Positions 1 through 8,295 of a DNA stretch of 17,015 bases are shown here, piece after piece (positions within the stretch are counted from its first letter, which is position 1; the number at the start of each line of letters is the position of its first letter). Source of the stretch: Myxococcota bacterium (lineage in GTDB: Bacteria > Myxococcota > Polyangia > GCA-2747355 > JAKLHH01). The DNA is taken from positions 1 through 17,015 of the forward strand of contig JAKLHH010000033.1 in assembly GCA_022710245.1 (NCBI GenBank), given 5' to 3'. The position numbers and the translations under genes are program-made. The notes below the pieces were generated by a model, which saw nothing but the letters and a program-made list of their open reading frames with translations, ran no database searches and was not told where the DNA came from.

Positions 1-79
1 CTAGACCCAACGTCCAGGCGAGCGCAAGCGGGGCGTGACTTGCGTATCCACCTTCACGCCCGCTCGGCGGGGGGAGCCG

Positions 80-120
80 GATAATGCAGGTATTGTGGCA
101 CCCTTTCCTGTATAGTGCCT
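80..120 (+). promoter_or_regulatory. AT-rich upstream region of the Rrf2 gene with a 20-bp-spaced motif
   Basis: This is the only clearly AT-richer patch before the regulator gene. It holds GATAAT (80-85) and TATAGT (111-116), both like a -10 box. The related decamers TATTGTGGCA (91-100) and TATAGTGCCT (111-120) lie exactly 20 bp apart, about two helical turns. GGCAC (97-101) and GTGCC (115-119) also form an inverted pair. It may be an autoregulatory site. No good -35 box fits either -10 candidate. Confidence 0.3.
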
Positions 121-176
121 TGCACTCGTGGAAAACGACGGCCGCGTCGTGGTGCCCTGGAACGGGAGCGTTGCGG

Positions 177-593
177 ATGGAAGGCGTTCTGAAGATCTCG
201 GAGGCCGCCAACCTGGGGTTGCACGCGATGGCCTATCTGGCCGAGCTCGGTCCGGGCCGGATGGTCTCGGTGTCCCAGATCGCCGAGGAGCTCGGCGTCT
301 CTAAGGACCACCTCGGCAAGGTGCTCCAGCGCCTGAACAAGCTCGGGCTGTGCAACTCGCAGAAGGGCCCCGGCGGCGGGTTCGCGCTCGAGCGCCGCGG
401 CGAGTCGATCACCCTCCTCGAGATCCTCGAGGCGATCGACGGCCCCTTCACCGCCGTCCACTGCCTGCTCGCGACCCGGTGCAACCGCTCCGCCTGCATC
501 CTCGGCGACCTGCTGCCGTCGGTACACCAGCAGGTCCACGGGTACTTCGCGACCAAGACGCTCTCGGAGCTCGCCACGTCCACCAGGACCTGA
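177..593 (+). CDS. Rrf2 family transcriptional regulator, probably Fe-S sensing
   Basis: 138-residue DNA-binding regulator of the Rrf2 family (IscR/NsrR relatives). A winged helix-turn-helix covers about residues 30-70 and ends in KGPGGGF, the family's wing motif. Three cysteines, C96, C102 and C107 (spacing X5, X4), sit where IscR and NsrR bind their Fe-S cluster, so redox, iron or nitric oxide sensing is likely; the spacing differs slightly from both. The open frame extends upstream to an ATG at 84, but the ATG at 177 is preferred: GGGAG at 164-168 is well spaced and the family begins with a short MxxxKISEAA-like N-terminus. It converges with the acyl-CoA synthetase gene. The polyferredoxin, DUF438 remnant and cupin further right are plausible targets, which is inference. 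Family assignment is firm; the ligand is unknown. Confidence 0.9.
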   Translation: MEGVLKISEAANLGLHAMAYLAELGPGRMVSVSQIAEELGVSKDHLGKVLQRLNKLGLCNSQKGPGGGFALERRGESITLLEILEAIDGPFTAVHCLLATRCNRSACILGDLLPSVHQQVHGYFATKTLSELATSTRT

Positions 594-595
594 GC

Positions 596-644
596 GGCCG
601 GTCCGCCCTGAGCTGCCCAGCGCCCTGAGCTGGCCGGTCCGCCC
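596..644. repeat. Mirror-ordered short repeats between convergent genes
   Basis: The short gap between the Rrf2 gene and the acyl-CoA synthetase gene contains a 13-bp sequence twice (596-608 and 632-644). Between and overlapping these copies is GCCCTGAGCTG twice (605-615 and 622-632), giving the order A-B-B-A. The units are partly self-complementary and could pair, but there is no U-tract, so this is not a convincing intrinsic terminator. Confidence 0.45.
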
Positions 645-656
645 GGTCAGCCCGAG

Positions 657-2441
657 TCAGCCGCGATACATCCCGTCGATCATGTCGGCGTACTTGGTGA
701 CGATCGTCCTCCGCTTGACCTTCTGGGTGGGCGTGAGCTCGCCACCCTCCTGGGTGAGGTCGTGGTCGAGCAGCGCGAACTCCTTGATCCGCTCGTACGG
801 AGCGAGGTCCACGGACAGCTTCTCGATACGGTCGCGGTAGAAGTCGTGGATCTCGGGCCGGTGGACCAGCTCGCTGCGCGAGGCGAACGTGATGGCGTGG
901 GCTCGGGCGTACGCTTCCAGCGCCGGGAATTGCGGCACGACGATCGCCGTGAGGAACTTCCGCTTGTCGCCGAGCGCGACGACATGCTCGGTGTAGGGGT
1001 CGACCTTGAGCGTGGTCTCGATGTGCTGGGGCGCGACCTTCTTGCCGCTGTCCGTGATGATGAGGTCCTTGATCCGATCGGTGACGCGCAAGAACCCGTC
1101 CGCGTCGAGCTCGCCGACGTCACCCGTCTTGAACCAGCCATCGACGAACGCCCGGCACGTCTCCTCGGGGTTCTTGTAGTAGCCCCTGGTGACATTGGGT
1201 CCACGGACGAGGATCTCTCCCTTGTCCCCGATCCGTACCTCCACATCGCGGACCGGCTTGCCGACGGTGCCGAATCGGAACGCACCGGGGGCATTGCAGC
1301 TGATCATGGGCGCGGTCTCGGTGAGGCCGTAGCCCTGACAGACCAGGAGCCCCGCCGCGAAGAAGAACTCCTCGACCGTCCGGGAGAGCGGCGCGCCTCC
1401 CGCCGAGAGGAAGCTCTTCGGGCCGCCCACCAGGTCGCGGATCTTGGCGAGCACGAGTCGGTCCGCGACGGCGTACTCGGCGGCGAGCACAAGTCCGACA
1501 GCCTGTCCGGCGTGCTTCCTCTGGTGGTAGCGCGTGCCCGTGTTCACGGCCCACGCGAAGAGCCGCCGCTTGCCCGGCGAGGTTGTCTCGAGTCGCGCGT
1601 GGGCGGCGGCGTAGATCTTCTCGTAGAGGAGGGGGACGCTGACCATGAGCGTCGGCTTCACCTCGGCCAGGTATTCGACGACGCGCTTGGGATCCGAGAT
1701 GTAGTTGTTCTCCGCTCCATGCTTGAACACGTAGAACGACCAGCACCTCTCGTAGACGTGGCTGAGGGGAAGAAAGCACAGGCTGCGGTCGGACACCCCC
1801 ACCACGAAGCGCTCGTCGACGGCGGAGAACTGGTGGAAGAAGTTTGCGTGCGTGAGCATCGCGCCCTTGGGAGCATCGGTCGTGCCCGAGGTGTAGATCA
1901 ACGTCGCGATGTCGTCGGCGGCGGCGCGTTCGAGACACGCGTCGAGCTCGCCCTCCCTGGTCGAGACCCGCCCGCGCTCCATGAACTCGCCGAAGCGGAC
2001 CGAGTCGTCGCCCTCGATGACGACCTCGTCGTCGAACGCGACGATCGTCTCGAGCTGCTCGTGCGCGGCGATGAACGACTTCACCTTGTCGTATTGCGCT
2101 TGCCCACCAACGAAGACGAGCCGGACCTCGGCATCGCGCGCGATGTGCTCGGCGCCCTTCGTCGTCTCGGTGGCATAGATCGCGACCGCGACGGCCCCGA
2201 CGCTGAGGATCGCGAAATCGGCGATCGCCCACTCCGGCCGGTTGGGGGAGAAGATGCCGACCTTGTCGTCTCGTCGGATCCCCAGCTCGAGGAGCGCCTT
2301 GGCCGCCGTTCGGATCCTGGCGCCCAGCTCCGCGTACGTGATCGAATACCATGCGTCGCCCACCTTGTGCCGCATGGCGATCTTGTCGGCGTACTCGCGA
2401 GCGCTCGCGCGGATCATGAGAGCGAGATGGTTCGTCTCCAT
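657..2441 (-). CDS. Long-chain fatty acid--CoA ligase (AMP-forming)
   Basis: 594-residue member of the ANL adenylating superfamily, closest in layout to long-chain acyl-CoA synthetases (FadD15/FACS type). It would activate fatty acids with ATP and CoA. Visible motifs: P-loop YTSGTTDAPKG at 183-193 (Asp replaces the usual Gly after GTT), GYGLTET at 370-376, GWFKTGD at 435-441, DRIKDLI at 455-461, and the C-terminal ELTPTQK, whose K574 is the expected catalytic lysine. An upstream in-frame start exists at 2492, but the ATG at 2441 follows a purine-rich GAGAGGGGGG and begins METNHLAL, which fits the family length. No signal peptide or membrane span is seen. Third-position GC looks somewhat lower than in the genes to its right, a hint of a different history. 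No beta-oxidation partner lies nearby. The exact chain length preference cannot be read from sequence. Confidence 0.93.
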   Translation of the reverse strand: METNHLALMIRASAREYADKIAMRHKVGDAWYSITYAELGARIRTAAKALLELGIRRDDKVGIFSPNRPEWAIADFAILSVGAVAVAIYATETTKGAEHIARDAEVRLVFVGGQAQYDKVKSFIAAHEQLETIVAFDDEVVIEGDDSVRFGEFMERGRVSTREGELDACLERAAADDIATLIYTSGTTDAPKGAMLTHANFFHQFSAVDERFVVGVSDRSLCFLPLSHVYERCWSFYVFKHGAENNYISDPKRVVEYLAEVKPTLMVSVPLLYEKIYAAAHARLETTSPGKRRLFAWAVNTGTRYHQRKHAGQAVGLVLAAEYAVADRLVLAKIRDLVGGPKSFLSAGGAPLSRTVEEFFFAAGLLVCQGYGLTETAPMISCNAPGAFRFGTVGKPVRDVEVRIGDKGEILVRGPNVTRGYYKNPEETCRAFVDGWFKTGDVGELDADGFLRVTDRIKDLIITDSGKKVAPQHIETTLKVDPYTEHVVALGDKRKFLTAIVVPQFPALEAYARAHAITFASRSELVHRPEIHDFYRDRIEKLSVDLAPYERIKEFALLDHDLTQEGGELTPTQKVKRRTIVTKYADMIDGMYRG

Positions 2442-2503
2442 GCACCTGCCCCCCTCTCTACAAACCATGGCGGTCCTGCCCCCGTCAGGCAAGGCTGGTC
2501 GTC

Positions 2504-2553
2504 GGTCGGCCGACGAGATCGCTCGCGATGGTCGGCCGACGAGATCGCTCGCG
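2504..2553. repeat. 24-bp perfect direct repeat, two copies, 26-bp period
   Basis: Two identical 24-bp units (2504-2527 and 2530-2553) lie between the acyl-CoA synthetase start and the polyferredoxin stop. Each begins GGTCGGCCGACGAG and contains the palindromes TCGGCCGA and CGAGATCGCTCG (one mismatch from perfect). They may be copies of a dispersed intergenic repeat or an operator upstream of the synthetase gene. No third copy was found in the window. Confidence 0.75.
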
Positions 2554-2594
2554 GCAGGCGGGGTCCAGAGTGATCGACCTGGTGAGCCCTGGGC

Positions 2595-4001
2595 TCAGAT
2601 CCGCGCCAGCCCGAGGGAGGCGGCGTGCAGGGCGACGACCAGGACGACGAAGAGCGCGCGCGCCGCGCCCGGGCGCAGACCCGGGAAGCGGACCTCGAGC
2701 TGCCGGGTGCGGCAGCTGGCGAGGCAGTCGCCGCAGAGGGTGCACCCCCACCCGGGCCGCCGGCGCGCGAGGTCGGCGGGCTCCAGCGCACCGTAGCGGC
2801 AGGAGAGCCGGCAGCGCCCGCACCCGTCGCAGCCAGCCGCCAGCCGGAGCCGGAACGGCGAGAGCTTGCCGAGCCAGGCGGCGAGGGGGCCGATGGGACA
2901 GTAGACCGAGCAGTGGGCCATCGCGCCGAGGCGGCGGGAGGCGAGGAGGATGACGGCGACGCCGCCCAGGCCGAAGGCGAGGCCGAGGGCGGCGGCGAGG
3001 GCCGGCGACGCGCCGAGGGCGCGCAGGAGCAGCGCCGCGGCCACGACCAGCGCGAGGAGCAGCGAGCGCGCGAGGTGCCGCCAGCGCGGGAGCGCCTGGG
3101 GCCGCCGGCGGCGATGGGCGGCGGCGCTGTCCCAGGCGCCAACGTAGCAGAGGTGGCTGCACCAGGCGGGGCCGACGAGGAGCACCGTCGCGGCGAAGAG
3201 GATCGGCATGAAGAAGTGCTCGGCGCGGTAGAGCGGGCCAGCGACGATCAGCGCGGGCACCGGCAGGTGGAGCCGACCGCTCATCAGGAAGCGCTCGGCG
3301 CCGAGCAGCCCGAGCGCGAGCTGCGCGAAGAAGACGATCGAGAAGAGACCCCAGATGCGGCGACGCCAGCGCGCCGCCTGTGTCACGTCGAGGAGCTTCT
3401 CGGCGACCACGGCCGCGTAGCTGGCGAGCGCCAGCACCTCGAGCCAGCCGGCGCCCGCGAGGAAGCGCTCGGCGAGCAGCATGGGTCGCGGCACGCGCAG
3501 CTGGACCACGGCGAGGAGGCCGGCGGTGAGGAGGAACGCCCCCGCGCTCGCCGCGCTGCTCGTCGCGCCGGCGGAGTAGCGCGCCCGCAGGCGGCGCACC
3601 TCGAAGACCAGCGCCGCCGCCGAGGTGAAGACCGCGACGGCGACCAGGATGACCAGCATGCGCGTCGCCGGCACCCCGAAGGCGTGGCGCAGGGTGGCGA
3701 GGCGCAGCGCCACCTGGAGCCAGAGGAGCCCGCCGCCGAGGAGCAGCAGCTGCACCACTCGCGCGGTCCAGCGACGGCGGACGAGCAGCAGGACGGGCAG
3801 CGCCGCCGCCACCCAACCGAGCCCGGCCTGACCGGCGCGGAGGAAGTGCGCGCCGAGGAGCCAGAGGGCGATCACCACTGGCAGCAGCCACAGCGCGGCG
3901 AGCAGCGCGCCTCGCCAGCTCGCGGCGGGGGCCTCTCCCGGAGGGCTCGTCGTCGGAGGGCTCGTCGTCTGATCTGCTGGCTGCTCTGCCTGGCTCATCA
4001 T
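2595..4001 (-). CDS. Membrane polyferredoxin, NapH/NosR-type 4Fe-4S protein
   Basis: 468-residue membrane protein. The C-terminal half carries the NapH/NosR/CcoG arrangement: CSHLC (C281, C285) and CSVYCP (C364, C368) next to membrane helices, then two ferredoxin motifs of CX2CX2CX3C form at C391-C401 and C420-C430. It probably moves electrons between a quinol pool and a periplasmic or cytoplasmic acceptor. The N-terminal half (about 31-205) has five or six hydrophobic segments and no cysteines. It resembles small helical membrane proteins that I recall beside polyferredoxins, so a fusion is possible. The start has two adjacent ATGs (4001 and 3998) and a weak ribosome binding site. The Pro/Thr/Ser-rich residues 11-21 come from a short repeated DNA segment (TCGTCGTCGGAGGGC-like). 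It is not accompanied by nap, nos or cco genes here. The fold is clear; the partner is unknown. Confidence 0.85.
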   Translation of the reverse strand: MMSQAEQPADQTTSPPTTSPPGEAPAASWRGALLAALWLLPVVIALWLLGAHFLRAGQAGLGWVAAALPVLLLVRRRWTARVVQLLLLGGGLLWLQVALRLATLRHAFGVPATRMLVILVAVAVFTSAAALVFEVRRLRARYSAGATSSAASAGAFLLTAGLLAVVQLRVPRPMLLAERFLAGAGWLEVLALASYAAVVAEKLLDVTQAARWRRRIWGLFSIVFFAQLALGLLGAERFLMSGRLHLPVPALIVAGPLYRAEHFFMPILFAATVLLVGPAWCSHLCYVGAWDSAAAHRRRRPQALPRWRHLARSLLLALVVAAALLLRALGASPALAAALGLAFGLGGVAVILLASRRLGAMAHCSVYCPIGPLAAWLGKLSPFRLRLAAGCDGCGRCRLSCRYGALEPADLARRRPGWGCTLCGDCLASCRTRQLEVRFPGLRPGAARALFVVLVVALHAASLGLARI

Positions 4002-4017
4002 GGGGTCTCGTCGAGCA

Positions 4018-4029
4018 AGGCACGTGCCT
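4018..4029. promoter_or_regulatory. 12-bp perfect palindrome before the polyferredoxin gene
   Basis: AGGCACGTGCCT is a perfect dyad 17 bp upstream of the polyferredoxin start on the minus strand. It is placed well for a repressor or activator site. The rest of the gap (4030-4233) has no recognisable gene, and no strong promoter can be assigned in it. Confidence 0.35.
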
Positions 4030-4233
4030 GGCTCGAGGGGCCAACGCTAACATATGGAGAGACGGGATCCGTCCCGACCCGACAACGCCTGGTCGGTGTC
4101 GCACCCAGCTCCAGGTGAGGGACGCGGCGAAATGTCGGTGTCGCCCTCGTTGCGGCAGCGCCGGTCCCGTGATCTCGACGGGTTGCCCGGACGGCACTTC
4201 GCTTGCTCGAGGGGAGGCAGCAAGGAGAGCGCC

Positions 4234-4371
4234 GATGCCATTCGTTACTTCGCGCTGCGCGGGCCGCGGGGCGAGTATCGTGGCACGCTCGAGGTGACGC
4301 AGGACGTGACCGGCATCCGCGCGCTGCAGGGCCAGCGGCGGCTGCTCGACTGGGAGACGCCGCGGAGCTGA
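4234..4371 (+). pseudogene. C-terminal remnant of a DUF438/PAS-type protein
   Basis: A frame ending at 4371 carries IRYFALRGPRGEYRGTLEV followed by TQDVTGIRALQGQRRLLDW, about 43 residues. This matches from memory the last part of the PAS domain that closes DUF438 proteins, where IRYFA, LEVTQDVT and a final ERRLLDW are typical. Upstream of about 4234 the same frame stays open but reads as unrelated low-quality sequence, and the several hundred residues of the DUF438 and hemerythrin-like parts are missing. It is therefore read as a 5'-deleted gene remnant rather than a 105-residue gene starting at 4054. The cupin begins 24 bp after its stop; I recall this pairing from intact loci in anaerobes. 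A short functional domain cannot be fully excluded. Confidence 0.6.
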
Positions 4372-4395
4372 CACGCACCAGAGAGAGAGGACAGC

Positions 4396-4740
4396 ATGAC
4401 GAGCAAGGAGAACCTCGGGAGCGGGCTGCCGCCCGCGGAGCCGGTCCGTTTGCCGGCGCTGGTCGACTACGCGCCAGGGGCGGTGGTGAGCCGGACCCTG
4501 GTGAAGAGCGCGGCCGGGACGCTGACGCTCTTCGCCTTCGACGCGGGCCAGGGGCTGAGCGAGCACTCGGCGCCGTTCGACGCGGTGGTGCAGATCCTGG
4601 ACGGCGAGGCCGCCCTCACCATCGGCGGCGCCCCCGTGCGGGCGCAGGCCGGGGAGTGGGTGGTGATGCCGGCGAACGTCCCGCACGCGGTGCAGGCGGT
4701 GAGCCGCTTCAAGATGCTGCTGACCATGATCCGGGGCTGA
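4396..4740 (+). CDS. Small single-domain cupin protein
   Basis: 114-residue cytoplasmic protein with one conserved beta-barrel cupin domain. The first cupin motif is reduced: H57 in SEHSAPFDA, with no second histidine or the usual glutamate. The second motif is good, with GEWVVMPANVPHAV and H97. The final RFKMLLTMI is typical of a cupin subfamily common in anaerobic and deltaproteobacterial genomes. The start is supported by the purine-rich GAGAGAGAGGA upstream of the ATG. Substrate and reaction are unknown; such proteins often bind metal or small molecules without being enzymes. It follows the DUF438 remnant closely and may once have shared its transcript. Confidence 0.85.
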   Translation: MTSKENLGSGLPPAEPVRLPALVDYAPGAVVSRTLVKSAAGTLTLFAFDAGQGLSEHSAPFDAVVQILDGEAALTIGGAPVRAQAGEWVVMPANVPHAVQAVSRFKMLLTMIRG

Positions 4741-4771
4741 GCCTCGGGCTCGGCCTGCCGGCTGGCTTTCA

Positions 4772-4780
4772 TGCTAGAGT
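4772..4780 (+). promoter_or_regulatory. Extended -10-like element directly before the kinase gene
   Basis: TGCTAGAGT is a TG-extended -10 box whose last base lies 7 nt before the kinase ATG at 4788. No Shine-Dalgarno sequence lies between them, and the -35 region (about 4752) is poor. If used, transcription would start at or next to the ATG and give a leaderless mRNA. Confidence 0.45.
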
Positions 4781-4787
4781 CGGCCGC

Positions 4788-6734
4788 ATGGACGAGCAGC
4801 CGTCGGTCGGGCGCTTTCGCGTCCAGGCACGGATCGGCACGGGCGGGATGGGGGAGGTGTACCTGGCCAGCGCCCCCGGGCCGCGCGGCGTGGCAAAGAA
4901 CGTCGCGCTCAAGCTGATCCGCGGCCTCTACCAGGAGGACCGCGAGTTCCTCGACATGTTCATGGAGGAGGCCAAGGTCTCCTTCCTGCTCACCCACCCG
5001 AACATCGTCCAGACCTACGAGATCGGGCAGGTCGACGGCCACTACTTCCTGGTCATGGAGTACGTCGACGGGATCACCCTCGGCCTCCTCCTCCACTACC
5101 TGCGCGACAAGCTCAAGCAGCCGCTCCCCCTGCCCTACGCCATCTACGTGGCCTCGCAGGTCACGCGCGGGCTCGACTACGCCCACACGCTGACCGCTCA
5201 GGACGGGCGGCCGCTCGGCATCGTCCACCGCGACATCAGCCCGAGCAACGTGCTCCTCTCGCGCGACGGCCAGGTGAAGGTCACCGACTTCGGGCTCGCC
5301 ATCTCGGCGCTGCGCGAGATCGAGTCGCAGAGCGGTCAGGTGAAGGGCAAGGCGCCCTACATGCCCATCGAGCAGCTCGAGGGCAAGCGCGTCGACGCGC
5401 GCGCCGACCTCTTCGCGGTCGGCGTGATGCTCTACGAGATGCTGAGCGGACGGAGCCCCTTCGGCGAGCGCAAGGAGATCACCATCACCTCGCGCCTGCT
5501 CAACCGGGGGTGGACCCCGCTCGCCGAGGCTGCGCCCCACCTCGAACCGGCGCTGATCGAGGTCGTCGAGCGCTGCCTCGCCGAGGCCCCCGACGCGCGC
5601 TTCCCCTCGGCGCGGGAGCTCGGGCGACAGCTCGACGCCATCCTGCGCGACCGCCGCCTCGCCGTCTCCAACTACGAGCTCGCCGACTTCATCGCGCAGG
5701 CGCGGAGCGCCGCCGAGGTGACCCCGCAGGCGCCGCACCCCTTCGATCGCGCGCTGGGGATGGAGATCCAGCGGGTGGTCGGCCCCGACGGCGCGCCCCG
5801 CTACGTCACCGTGCCGCCGGTGATGCCGGGGCCGATCGCGGTCCCCGCCGAGCCGGCCTCGCCCGAGGCGGTGACGCAGTCGGATCCGCCGCCGGCCCCG
5901 GAGACGAAGGCGGCGGAGTCGGCGGGCCTCGCGCGGCTGACCCAGGCGGTGACCGAGCCGTCGCCGCTCTCGCAGCGGCTCTCCCCCGCCGACGCGCCGC
6001 CCCCGGTGGACCTGGCGGCGATCGCGAGCCGGCCCACGGCGCCTCCGGCGGGCAGTGAGGTGCTCTCGTCGTCGCTGGTGCGCCCTCCGCGGAGCCACAC
6101 CGGGCTCCTCGTCGCGCTGATCGTCGTCGGGCTCGGCGCGGCCGCGGGCGCGGCCATCTACCTCGGCGGCCGGGGTCCGCGCGGCGACCAGGCCGCCGGC
6201 ACCCCGCTGACGCGGCCGGACCAGGGCCCGCGCGCCGCCGCCTCCGGTTCGCGGCGCGACGCGGCCGCGAGCCGCCTCGCGGCGGTGGAGGTGAGGCCGA
6301 CGCCCGAGGGCGGCCGGGTGCTGGTCGACGGCGTCGATCGCGGGGCAGCGCCGGTGACGCTCGCCGGCCTCGACCCGGCCCACCCGATCGAGGTCCGCGT
6401 GCTGCTCGCCGGTCACCGGCCGCACCGCGAGACCGTGGTCCTGCAAGCAGGCGCCAGCCTGGTGCTGCGACCGAGGCTGGTGCCCGACTCGAAGCGACCG
6501 GCGAAGACCCGGCCAGAGCCGCGCGGCGTCGGTCGCCTCTCCGTGAACAGCGAGCCGTGGTCGGACGTCTACGTCGACGGCAAGCTGATCCAGAGCACGC
6601 CGCTCGTCGGGCACCAGCTCCCGGCTGGCCCGCACCGGGTCCTGCTGCTCAACCCGAAGCGCCACCTCCGCTCCGAGCGGCGCGTGACGATCGAGCCCGA
6701 TCGCGAGACCCAGCTCTCGGTGGAGCTGAAGTGA
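4788..6734 (+). CDS. Transmembrane Ser/Thr protein kinase with two C-terminal PEGA domains
   Basis: 648-residue Hanks-type kinase. Kinase domain at about 10-290: glycine loop GTGGMG (17-22), K42, E61, HRDISPSN (147-154, catalytic D149, serine in place of the usual lysine), and DFG at 167-169. The APE region reads YMPIEQ (191-196) instead of the usual YMAPEQ. A Pro/Ala-rich linker (about 310-435) leads to one membrane helix (439-460) and two PEGA-like beta domains (about 499-562 and 581-648), expected outside the inner membrane where they may bind envelope components. The ATG at 4788 is chosen because the kinase fold starts at residue 10; the frame is open further upstream but through the cupin gene. 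The FHA activator starts 6 bp after its stop, so the two are probably co-transcribed, with the FHA domain a likely reader of this kinase's phosphorylation. Confidence 0.93.
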   Translation: MDEQPSVGRFRVQARIGTGGMGEVYLASAPGPRGVAKNVALKLIRGLYQEDREFLDMFMEEAKVSFLLTHPNIVQTYEIGQVDGHYFLVMEYVDGITLGLLLHYLRDKLKQPLPLPYAIYVASQVTRGLDYAHTLTAQDGRPLGIVHRDISPSNVLLSRDGQVKVTDFGLAISALREIESQSGQVKGKAPYMPIEQLEGKRVDARADLFAVGVMLYEMLSGRSPFGERKEITITSRLLNRGWTPLAEAAPHLEPALIEVVERCLAEAPDARFPSARELGRQLDAILRDRRLAVSNYELADFIAQARSAAEVTPQAPHPFDRALGMEIQRVVGPDGAPRYVTVPPVMPGPIAVPAEPASPEAVTQSDPPPAPETKAAESAGLARLTQAVTEPSPLSQRLSPADAPPPVDLAAIASRPTAPPAGSEVLSSSLVRPPRSHTGLLVALIVVGLGAAAGAAIYLGGRGPRGDQAAGTPLTRPDQGPRAAASGSRRDAAASRLAAVEVRPTPEGGRVLVDGVDRGAAPVTLAGLDPAHPIEVRVLLAGHRPHRETVVLQAGASLVLRPRLVPDSKRPAKTRPEPRGVGRLSVNSEPWSDVYVDGKLIQSTPLVGHQLPAGPHRVLLLNPKRHLRSERRVTIEPDRETQLSVELK

Positions 6735-6740
6735 GGACGC

Positions 6741-8165
<1,425 letters not shown>

Positions 8166-8191
8166 GGCGCGAGCGGGGGTCCCCACGCGCC
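8166..8191 (+). terminator. Possible hairpin after the kinase/activator operon
   Basis: GGCGCG (8166-8171) is perfectly complementary to CGCGCC (8186-8191), with a G-run and a C-run between them that can extend the stem. It begins right after the activator stop codon. There is no U-tract, so it may only slow transcription or protect the RNA end. Confidence 0.3.
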
Positions 8192-8261
8192 GCCGGTGAT
8201 CGAGCCTTGAGCGACAGCCGGGGAGCGGCCGCACCCCGGAGGGCCCGGAGGGCCGCGCCGC

Positions 8262-8290
8262 TTGCCAGCGGCGGGGCTCCGGGCGATAAC
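8262..8290 (+). promoter_or_regulatory. Sigma-70-type promoter of the kelch lipoprotein gene
   Basis: TTGCCA (8262-8267) and GATAAC (8285-8290) are separated by exactly 17 bp. The -10 box ends 5 nt before the ATG at 8296 and there is no ribosome binding site, so the mRNA is predicted to be leaderless. Confidence 0.6.
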
Positions 8291-8295
8291 GGGGT

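Noticed and set aside
96..111. Sigma-54-like TGGCAC before the Rrf2 gene
   Set aside because: The first block is perfect, but the -12 GC is absent at the required 10-bp spacing.
762..2573. A 603-codon plus-strand frame over the acyl-CoA synthetase
   Set aside because: Low-complexity composition, no recognisable fold, and antisense to a well-supported enzyme gene.
4054..4371. A complete 105-residue gene
   Set aside because: Only the last 43 residues look like protein of a known family, and no ribosome binding site precedes the ATG at 4054. It is better read as a remnant.
2485..4686. A 733-codon minus-strand frame over the polyferredoxin
   Set aside because: The overlapping frame holding the CX2CX2CX3C motifs is the real gene. 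This one is dominated by Arg, Pro and Ala.
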